From assembly GCA_963778375.1 (NCBI GenBank), contig CAVZTX010000032.1, forward strand, positions 1 through 64,000: DNA of 64,000 nt, given 5' to 3'. Source of the DNA: CAVZTX01 sp963778375 (GTDB lineage Bacteria > Chloroflexota > Ktedonobacteria > Ktedonobacterales > Ktedonobacteraceae). The stretch's first letter is position 1, and each line of letters begins with the position of its first letter. Positions 1-7,247 of the stretch are shown here, in pieces. The notes under the pieces were generated by a model. That model searched no databases and was not told the DNA's origin. It was given only the letters and a program-made list of their open reading frames with translations. The translations under genes were made by a program, and so were the position numbers.

Positions 1-5
1 GTGAC

Positions 6-1763
6 ATGCTAGCAGCATCTCAACTGTCGTTTAAGCACGCCATCAGAAACGAGAACCACATGAAGCACTCTTATGATAGCACACCGACGCAAGTCCGACC
101 CACCCTGGCTGAGATCAGCACCTGGCCGCTCGCCTTACGCCTGCTCCATCAACGCCTTGCCGCCTGCTTTGCCCGTCCCCAACCGCGTCGGCATGCTCTG
201 CTCTACTTGCAGGCCATCCTCAGTGAGATCCCCAGGAAAAACGGCTGGCAGATCGCTGAACACGCCCGTCTGCTGCATCCCTATGGCATCCAACGTTTGC
301 TCTCCCGCGCCGTCTGGGACCAGGATGCCGTGCGCGATGTCCTGCGCTCCCTGGTTGTCTCCACCTTGCTCCCCTCTCCACAGACCTCTGCCCCGGCCCC
401 ATCCGAGGCCGTCTTTCCGGTGTTGGTGCTCGATGAAAGCGGCTTCCCTAAACGCGGTCGCCACTCCGCTGGGGTCGCACCCCAGTATTGTGGCCGCACC
501 GGTCGCGTCGAAAACTGCCAGGTCGGCGTCTTTGCTTCCTACGTCACCCAACGCGGGCCACGCCCTCATCGACCGCGAACTCTACCTGCCTGAGGCCTGG
601 TGCGCCGATCTGCCCCGTCGACAGGCTGCTCATATCCCCGACACCCTCACCTTTGCCACCAAACCCGAACTGGCCCAACGCCTGGTCACACGCGCTCATG
701 CCGCTGGGGTGCCTATCACGTGGGTGGTCGCTGATACTGTCTATGGGCATTGCTCCCACCTTACGGGCCTTCTTAGAGGAGCAGGGCGATGCCTACGCCC
801 TGGCCGTGCCTTCCACCGAGGTCGTCTGTGTGCAGACCACCGCTGGTCCCCTGCTCAGTGATGTCGGCAGCCTTGCCCAGCAGGCTCTGCAACCCAAGGA
901 CTGGCAGCGCCTCTCCCAAAGCCTGGGCACCAAGGGCGAACGCTGCTTTGACTGGGCCATCCTGCCTCTCGTGCACCAGGGCGAGGTCGATGGCCGACAC
1001 TGGCTCGTCTTTCGGCGCTGTCTCGATGCTCCCGACGAAGTGGCCTACTACCTCGTGTGGGCACTTCCAGGCACCTCGCTCTCCACCATCGTGCAGGCCA
1101 TTGGCGCTCGTTGGCATGTCGAGGAGGATCTCGAAGTCAACAAAGGCCTGGGACTCGGCCAGTACGAAGGGCGCAGTTATCTGGGCTGGTCCCGCCACAT
1201 CACCCTCGTGCTGCTGGCCGCTGCCTTCCTGCTCCACCTCTGTGTGCAAGCCAATACTCCTCTGCCTCCCCCTGCACCCTCTGCACCACCACCACCTCCC
1301 CCCGCCCCAAGCCCACCCTGTGCCTCTGCCTCCTGTCTGCAGCTGCTCAGGTGCTCCACGTTCCCTGCTCCTCCCCAAGCCGATCGCGCTGCCGCCTGCC
1401 GTCTGTCCACTGATCCCCTTGACGTGCTCGGAAGCCCAGCATCTGTTCGCTCGCCTCTGTCAACCCCCTCCCCCCTCAGCGGCCCTGGTCTACCACTGGT
1501 CGCAGTGGCGACGCACCCATCAGTACTGGGCACGCGTCTTCCATCGCCGTCGGCGCGCCACCGCCCTCTCTCCTCCTCTGACCGGCTCGTCCCGTTCCTT
1601 CCCTGGAAGAATCCTGGGACTTGTCTGGGAGTTGTCCTGGGAGTTCTCCCTGAATAGGTCGGAGGACTTTTCCCACAAGTGGTCCTGCGATTCTTCCCAG
1701 GACCCTCCCCAGCCGCCTGCTGGGCGGCTCGTTCGTCTCGTCTCGTCACATCGTTCTTCGTGA
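6..1763 (+). pseudogene. IS701-like DDE transposase, frameshifted (copy 1)
   Basis: This is a transposase of the DDE superfamily, closest in motif to IS701: the first catalytic region reads DESGFPKRGRHS, followed by the conserved stretch ending ENCQVGVF. Comparison with the second copy shows one-base insertions near 553 and near 750, which move the reading frame twice, and a further indel in the proline-rich stretch near 1290-1320. The C-terminal part with the typical basic ending (HWSQWRRTHQYW, then RRRR) is recovered only by following these frame changes. The product cannot be made as one protein, so I call it a pseudogene. The end coordinate is the stop of the last usable frame and is approximate. 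Confidence 0.8.
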
Positions 1764-1775
1764 AAGGAGTCTCCC

Positions 1776-2504
1776 ATGACGTTCTATGCCTTGGCCGACT
1801 GTTGTCGGCTGCTGGACATCGATCCCAAAACGTTGCACCGTTGGCTGGCTCAAGCGCAGTTGCCGGTGCACCCCCATCCCCGCGATGGCCGCAAAACCGC
1901 CCTGCATGCACAGCACCTGCAGCAGCTCGCCGCCCTGCATCATCGTGCGCTTCCGCCAGAGTTGGCACCAGCGCCACTGACCCCTGCTTGCAGCCTGCCC
2001 ACAGCACTGCCCTCGGCTCTGCTGGCCCTGCCAGAGCAACTGGCTGCTCTGCATGCTCAGCTCGCTGCCCTCCAGCAACAGGTGGCTGCCCTCACCCTCC
2101 GGCTGCCTCCGCAGCCCCAGCCACCAGCCCATCCTGTGCCCTCTCCTCGTGCTGTCTCGGCCAAGCCCACGCCTCCTCCCAAGCCAGCCCACGTCCTTCC
2201 GCTGGTCGAGGCGACTCGCCAGGGACAGTACGTGGTGCTCTGTCCTACGCAGGGGCTGCTTGCTTTGCAGCTCGATACCCCCGAGTGGTTCACCTGGCTG
2301 GAGACCCAGTCCGCCTTTCGCTTTGTCGGCACCCAGGGCCGCTTGACGGTCCATCGCGAGATCAGGCGCTTGCCCAACGCCGCTTGGCGCGCCCATCGCA
2401 AGCTGCGCAACCATACCCATAATCTGCATCTGGGGCACACGCAAGATCTGACCAGTGCCGTGTTGGAGCAGGCGGCTGCCACTTTCCAAGCTCATCTGAA
2501 GTAA
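1776..2504 (+). CDS. IS accessory protein with MerR-like helix-turn-helix (copy 1)
   Basis: A 242-residue protein encoded just downstream of the transposase, with a good ribosome binding site (GAAAGGAG) before the ATG. Residues 1-50 (LADCCRLLDIDPKTLHRWL) look like a MerR/excisionase-type helix-turn-helix. The middle is Ala/Pro/Gln-rich and probably flexible. The last 80 residues (WFTWLETQSAFRF, then TVHREIRRLPNAAWRAHRKL) resemble, from memory, a small domain found at the N-terminus of LuxR-type regulators and integrases in Ktedonobacteria, where it may bind DNA. The same gene occurs, broken, in the second element copy, so it is a stable part of the element. A role as repressor or transposition cofactor is inference. 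Confidence 0.75.
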   Translation: MTFYALADCCRLLDIDPKTLHRWLAQAQLPVHPHPRDGRKTALHAQHLQQLAALHHRALPPELAPAPLTPACSLPTALPSALLALPEQLAALHAQLAALQQQVAALTLRLPPQPQPPAHPVPSPRAVSAKPTPPPKPAHVLPLVEATRQGQYVVLCPTQGLLALQLDTPEWFTWLETQSAFRFVGTQGRLTVHREIRRLPNAAWRAHRKLRNHTHNLHLGHTQDLTSAVLEQAAATFQAHLK

Positions 2505-2556
2505 CGGTTGAGGTTGTATTGAGGGGGGGATGGGTCTGGCTCCTCTTGCTTTGGGC

Positions 2557-2595
2557 AAAGTGCCACTGTAGTGAGGTGCACTACAGTGGCACTTT
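2557..2595. repeat. Inverted terminal repeats at the IS-IS junction
   Basis: Perfect 17-bp arms at 2557-2573 (AAAGTGCCACTGTAGTG) and 2579-2595 (its reverse complement) are separated by AGGTG. The right end of copy 2 repeats the first arm at 5255-5271 with one mismatch, which identifies these arms as the element's terminal inverted repeats. The junction is therefore right end - 5 bp - left end, the arrangement of a head-to-tail IS dimer. Confidence 0.85.
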
Positions 2596-2679
2596 GGAAG
2601 GGGGCAAAGTCCCAGGATTTGTCCCTGGAGTTGTCCCTGGACCGGTACACACTTCGTGCCTTTCTCGTGCTGATGTGAC

Positions 2680-4266
2680 ATGCTAGCAGCATCTCAACTG
2701 TCGTTTAAGCACGCCATCAGAAACGAGAACCACATGAAGCACTCTTATGATAGCACACCGACGCAAGTCCGACCCACCCTGGCTGAGATCAGCACCTGGC
2801 CGCTCGCCTTACGCCTGCTCCATCAGCGCGTGGCCGCCTGCTTTGCCCGTCCCCAACCACGTCGGCATGCTCTGCTCTACTTGCAAGCCATCCTCAGTGA
2901 GATCCCCCGCAAAAATGGCTGGCAGATCGCTGAACACGCCCGTCTGCTGCATCCCTATGGCATCCAACGTTTGCTCTCCCGCGCCGTCTGGGACCAGGAT
3001 GCCGTGCGTGATGCCCTGCGCTGCCTGGTTGTCTCCACCTTACTGCCCTCCTCACCCGCCTCGGCCTCTGCTGCACCCGCATGCGAGCGCGTCTTTCCAG
3101 TCATGGTGCTCGATGAAAGCGGCTTCCCCAAACGCGGTCGCCACTCCGCTGGGGTCGCACCCCAGTATTGTGGCCGCACCGGTCGCGTCGAAAACTGCCA
3201 GGTCGGCGTCTTTGCTTCCTACGTCACCGACCTGGGCCATGCGCTCATCGACCGTGAACTCTACCTGCCTGAGGCCTGGTGCGCTGATCTGCCTCGGCGA
3301 CAGGCCGCTCATATCCCCGACACCCTCACCTTTGCCACTAAACCCGAATTGGCCCAGCGCCTGCTTGCCCGTGCACACGCAGCCCAGGTGCCCATACGTT
3401 GGGTCGTGGCCGATAGCGTCTATGGCCATTGCCCCAGCTTGCGCGCCTTCTTGGAAGAGCAGGGTGATGCCTATGCCCTGGCCGTGCCTTCCATCGAAGT
3501 CGTCTGTGTCCAAACCACCTCTGGTCCCCTGCTCAGTGATGTCGGCAGCCTTGCCCAGCAGGCTCTGCAACCCAAGGACTGGCAACGCCTCTCTCAGAGC
3601 CTGGGCACCAAGGGCGAACGCTGCTTTGACTGGGCCAGCTTGCCCCTCGTGCATCAGGGCGAGGTCGATGACCGACACTTCCTCCTCTTTCGTCGCTGCC
3701 TCGATGCTCCCGACGAAGTGGCCTACTACCTCGTGTGGGCACTTCCAGGCACCTCGCTGTCTACCATCGTGCAGGCCATTGGCGCTCGTTGGCATGTCGA
3801 GGAGGATCTCCACGTCACCAAAGCCCTCGGCCTCGACCAGTACGAAGTCCGCAGTTATCTGGGCTGGTCCCGCCACATCACCCTCGTCCTGCTTGCCGCT
3901 GCCTTCCTGCTCCACCTCTGTGTGCAAGCCAATACTCCTCTGCCTCCCCCTGCACCCTCTGCACCACCACCACCTGTACCCCTGCCTGCCCTCAAGCCCA
4001 CCACTGTGCCTCTGCCTCCTGTCTGCAGCTACTCAGGTGCTCCACGTTCCCTGCTCCTCCCCAAGCCGATCGCGCTGCCGCCTGCCGTCTGTCCACTGAT
4101 CCCCTTGACGTGCTCGGAAGCCCAGCATCTGTTCGCTCGCCTCTGTCTACCCCCTCCCCCTCAGCTGCCCTGGTCTACCACTGGTCACAGTGGCGACGCA
4201 CCCATCAGTACTGGGCATGCGTCTTCCATCGCCGTCGGCGCGCCACCGCCCTCTCTCCTCCTCTGA
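2680..4266 (+). CDS. IS701-like DDE transposase (copy 2)
   Basis: A 528-residue reading frame that cuts and joins the element's DNA ends. It contains the first acidic motif (DESGFPKRGRHS), the second (WVVADSVYGHCPSLRAF) and the glutamate region (RWHVEEDLHVTKALGL, then RSYLGWSRHITL), as expected for the DDE triad of IS701-type enzymes. A proline-rich insert precedes the C-terminus. The last 25 residues here do not match family expectation. The expected ending (HWSQWRRTHQYW, then RRRR) lies in another frame, apparently because one C is missing from a C-rich tract near 4150 compared with copy 1. The catalytic core is intact, but the DNA-contacting tail may be lost. Confidence 0.8.
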   Translation: MLAASQLSFKHAIRNENHMKHSYDSTPTQVRPTLAEISTWPLALRLLHQRVAACFARPQPRRHALLYLQAILSEIPRKNGWQIAEHARLLHPYGIQRLLSRAVWDQDAVRDALRCLVVSTLLPSSPASASAAPACERVFPVMVLDESGFPKRGRHSAGVAPQYCGRTGRVENCQVGVFASYVTDLGHALIDRELYLPEAWCADLPRRQAAHIPDTLTFATKPELAQRLLARAHAAQVPIRWVVADSVYGHCPSLRAFLEEQGDAYALAVPSIEVVCVQTTSGPLLSDVGSLAQQALQPKDWQRLSQSLGTKGERCFDWASLPLVHQGEVDDRHFLLFRRCLDAPDEVAYYLVWALPGTSLSTIVQAIGARWHVEEDLHVTKALGLDQYEVRSYLGWSRHITLVLLAAAFLLHLCVQANTPLPPPAPSAPPPPVPLPALKPTTVPLPPVCSYSGAPRSLLLPKPIALPPAVCPLIPLTCSEAQHLFARLCLPPPPQLPWSTTGHSGDAPISTGHASSIAVGAPPPSLLL

Positions 4267-4461
4267 CCGGCTCGTCCCGTTCCTTCCCTGGAAGAATCCT
4301 GGGAGTTGTCTGCGGAGTTGTCCTGGGAGTTCTCCCTGAATAGGTCGGAGGACTTTTCCCGCAAGTGGTCCTGCAATTCTTCCCAGGACCCTCCCCAGCC
4401 GCCTGCTGGGCGGCTCGTTCGTCTCGTCTCGTCACATCGTTCTTCGTGAAAGGAGTCTCCC

Positions 4462-5203
4462 ATGACGTTCTATTCTCTGGCCGACGGTTGTCGGCTCCTG
4501 GACATCGATCCTAAAACATTGCACCGCTGGCTGCTGCAAGCGCAGTTGTCTGTGCAGCCCCATCCCACTGATGGACGCAAAACCGGCCTCAGCGCCGAGC
4601 ACTTGCGCCAGCTCGCCTGCCTGCATCATCGCTCGTTGGCGGGACTACCCGACGCGCCGCCCCCACTGCTGGCTCCCAGCGCGTCCACTGCACTGCCTAG
4701 CGCACTGCTCAGCCTGCCGGAGCAGCTCGCCAGCCTGCACGCGCAAGTGGCGGCCCTCTGCGCAGCAGGTGGCTGAGCTCACGCCTCTGCTGCACGCGCA
4801 CGCGCAGTCGTCAGTCGCTCCTGCGCCGGTAAAGGCATCCTCTCCTCGCACGGCCTCGCCCAAGCCCACCCCGCCTGCCAAGCCAGCCCACGTCCTCCCG
4901 CTGGTCGAGGCGTGCCGTGACGGGCAGTATGTGGTGCTCTGTCCCAAGCAGGGCCGGCTCGCCCTCCAGCTCGATACCTCCGAGTGGTTCGCCTGGCTGG
5001 AGACGCAGTCCGCCTTTCGCTTTGTCGGCACCCAGGGTCGCTTGACGGTCCATCGCGAGATCAATCGCTTGCCCAACGCTGCCTGGCGCGCCCATCGCAA
5101 GCTCCGCAATCACACCGTCAATCTGCATCTGGGACCAACCCAGGACCTCACGAGTGCGCTGTTAGAACAGGCGGCCGCTACGCTCCAAGCTCATCTGAAG
5201 TAA
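4462..5203 (+). pseudogene. IS accessory helix-turn-helix protein, frameshifted (copy 2)
   Basis: Counterpart of the copy-1 accessory gene, preceded by the same GAAAGGAG site. The N-terminal helix-turn-helix (LADGCRLLDIDPKTLHRWLL) is in one frame and stops at 4776. The C-terminal domain (WFAWLETQSAFRF, TVHREINRLPNAAWRAHRKL) continues in another frame to 5203. Alignment to copy 1 places a one-base insertion near 4757. Where both can be compared the two proteins are clearly homologous but differ at many residues. As written, only a truncated helix-turn-helix protein could be produced. Confidence 0.75.
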
Positions 5204-5281
5204 CGGCTGAGGTTGTTTGGGGGGGAGATGGGTCTGGCTTCCCTTCTTTTTCAGGAAGTGCCACTGTAGTGAGTACTGTAG

Positions 5282-6960
5282 GTTTCAATCCCGAACGGGC
5301 CTCCCAAGCCATTTAGCCTGCGAGTAACTGTATGCAGTCCAATGATCATGCCAGTAGTTTCAATCCCGAACGGGCCTCCCAAGCCATTTAGACATCGATA
5401 GCAGCTACGTAGCATTCGCGATCGTACAATAGTTTCAATCCCGAACGGGCCTCCCAAGCCATTTAGCCGATGGTAATAATCGATGTAACGTGCATGATAC
5501 TGACTGTTTCAATCCCGAACGGGCCTCCCAAGCCATTTAGCCTATGACGCAGTCGTTACTGCATGCGTGACTGTAGTGCGTTTCAATCCCGAACGGGCCT
5601 CCCAAGCCATTTAGCCATGGCATCAACTTGATCATTCTTGCACGATCATGATCAGTTTCAATCCCGAACGGGCCTCCCAAGCCATTTAGCCTGTACGAGC
5701 ATCACGTGGATACACTGGTTCAGGCATAGCGTTTCAATCCCGAACGGGCCTCCCAAGCCATTTAGCCTTGACATGTGCATCATAGGTATCATGGTGTTTC
5801 AATCCCGAACGGGCCTCCCAAGCCATTTAGCCACAGTGATAATCGCGGACTGTGCAAGCTGTAGTTTCAATCCCGAACGGGCCTCCCAAGCCATTTAGAC
5901 CTTGCAATGATTCGGATGCATGCTGACAGTCATATTGCGTTTCAATCCCGAACGGGCCTCCCAAGCCATTTAGACCTACAGCATCTGCATGAGTTAGCAC
6001 TGTGACGCATTGAGTTTCAATCCCGAACGGGCCTCCCAAGCCATTTAGACCACAGATGATCAGCTAGAGATCACGATCGTCGCTATCGTGTTTCAATCCC
6101 GAACGGGCCTCCCAAGCCATTTAGACCGTGAGATGCATTCGATTGAGCTACATGTCGAATATGCAGTTTCAATCCCGAACGGGCCTCCCAAGCCATTTAG
6201 ACCTCGAGCAGACTGATCAGTGCAGTCACATCGATGTATCAGTTTCAATCCCGAACGGGCCTCCCAAGCCATTTAGACCATGCAGCATGATCGCATGACT
6301 AACTGTACGTAATCGTTTCAATCCCGAACGGGCCTCCCAAGCCATTTAGACGCATGACAGATGTCAATGCACTGTCAGCAATGTCCATGTTTCAATCCCG
6401 AACGGGCCTCCCAAGCCATTTAGACGCTGAATGCACGTGCTAGATCGATCAGTGCATGACATCGTTTCAATCCCGAACGGGCCTCCCAAGCCATTTAGAC
6501 CAGCGTGATCGCGATGCACTGTCGCATCAGTCAATCGGTTTCAATCCCGAACGGGCCTCCCAAGCCATTTAGACCATGCTGACTGACAGTTTCAATCCCG
6601 AACGGGCCTCCAAGCCATTTAGACGACGTCACATCGATCAGGTTTCAATCCCGAACGGGCCTCCCAAGCCATTTAGACCTGATCATAGCGCTATCACGGT
6701 CATGACGTGTTTCAATCCCGAACGGGCCTCCCAAGCCATTTAGACCGGATGACTTGCACGGTCACTGATTGATGTTTCAATCCCGAACGGGCCTCCCAAG
6801 CCATTTAGACCTGAGCTGTCAGATGATCTGCCAATTGCATAATCGTACGTTTCAATCCCGAACGGGCCTCCCAAGCCATTTAGACCTGAGCTGATTGCAG
6901 CATCGAACATTGCATTACAGTCGGTTTCAATCCCGAACGGGCCTCCCAAGCCATTTAGAC
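5282..6960 (-). CRISPR. CRISPR array, 24 repeats and 23 unusual spacers, no cas genes nearby
   Basis: The repeat is 37 bp. On the minus strand it begins GTCTAAATGG, has an internal CCCG-TT-CGGG stem and ends GGGATTGAAAC, so the crRNA 5' handle would be ATTGAAAC, as in many type I and III systems. The 35-bp cores start on the plus strand at 5282, 5357, 5432, 5506, 5580, 5655, 5731, 5796, 5864, 5939, 6014, 6090, 6166, 6242, 6315, 6389, 6464, 6538, 6589, 6642, 6709, 6774, 6849 and 6924. The repeat at 6589 lacks one C. Seven of the eight leftmost repeats carry CC instead of AC at the plus-strand end, consistent with decay at the trailer end. Most spacers are 36-39 nt; others are 28-31 nt, and two are only 14 and 17 nt. 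Spacer composition is abnormal (see findings). The system type cannot be assigned without cas genes. Confidence 0.95.
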
Positions 6961-7247
6961 TCCTACCCCTCTAGTATAGCATGGGAAGCCATTTTATGCA
7001 AGCGTTTCCGAGACACGCTTTACAGAAGAGCTTAAAATTGATGAAAATAAGGGCGAATTTAGCCCTTATTTCGTGTGAAACCGCCTGCGAATTGCTCCGA
7101 GTGGCTACGCTCAGAGAGTTCGTCACTGCGCGTCTCGGAAAGCTCAACAGTACAAATACATTCACAGGCTACACTCTATTCTCACATACTTTACATTTCG
7201 ACTCGTTAAGCATAATCCGTACCTTATAGATATTAACCTTTCCCCTC
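6961..7247 (-). other. Probable CRISPR leader, A/T-rich and structured
   Basis: This gene-free stretch lies between the stop of the rqcH-like gene and the last-listed repeat, on the side where the repeat orientation predicts the leader. It is more A/T-rich than its surroundings. It holds a perfect 10-bp hairpin (7045-7054 with 7062-7071, 7-nt loop) nested inside a second inverted repeat (core TTTCCGAGAC near 7005 with its complement near 7132). Small open frames exist on both strands, but they have no clear start signals and I do not call them genes. Its identity as leader is inferred from position, orientation and the promoter it contains. Confidence 0.6.
6973..7001 (-). promoter_or_regulatory. 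Sigma-70-type promoter driving the CRISPR array
   Basis: On the minus strand TTGCAT (7001-6996) and TATACT (6978-6973) are separated by exactly 17 bases, close to the vegetative consensus. Transcription would start near 6966, a few bases before the first repeat, and run through the whole array. This supports the minus-strand orientation deduced from the ATTGAAAC repeat end. Confidence 0.75.

Larger units (their letters stand above)
1..2573 (+). mobile_element. IS701-like insertion sequence, copy 1 (left end outside window)
   Basis: This is the upstream member of a tandem pair of related elements about 2.7 kb long. Bases 1 onward match bases 2675 onward of the second copy, so its left end would lie about 95 bases before the window. 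It carries a decayed DDE transposase and an intact accessory gene. It ends at 2557-2573 in a 17-bp terminal repeat (AAAGTGCCACTGTAGTG) whose reverse complement begins the next copy five bases later. The two copies differ at many positions, so this is not a recent duplication. Family assignment rests on the transposase motifs only. Confidence 0.8.
2579..5271 (+). mobile_element. IS701-like insertion sequence, copy 2 (complete, 2.69 kb)
   Basis: The element is bounded by 17-bp terminal inverted repeats at 2579-2595 and 5255-5271 (16 of 17 match). It contains a transposase reading frame and a frameshifted accessory gene. Short tandem units of about 12 bp (CTGGGAGTTGTC type) sit between the two genes near 4295-4340, and a related stretch sits just inside the left end near 2612-2642; they may be transposase binding sites. 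The flanking five bases differ (AGGTG left, AGTAC right), so no target duplication is visible. The right end lies ten bases from the first CRISPR repeat. Confidence 0.8.

Noticed and set aside
135..1378. Long open frames antisense to the transposase
   Set aside because: They mirror the high-GC codon pattern of the transposase gene and show no family motifs.
2574..5276. Target-site duplication around IS copy 2
   Set aside because: The five bases on the left (AGGTG) and on the right (AGTAC) differ, so no duplication is supported.
5251..6949. Open reading frames running through the CRISPR repeats on both strands
   Set aside because: Their sequence is just the translated repeat (GGPFGIET-type units) with spacer residues between; there are no start signals and no protein-like pattern.
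6971..7229. Overlapping 60-80 residue open frames in the leader region
   Set aside because: They lie on opposite strands over a structured, promoter-bearing stretch, have no ribosome binding site, and the sequence is better explained as leader.
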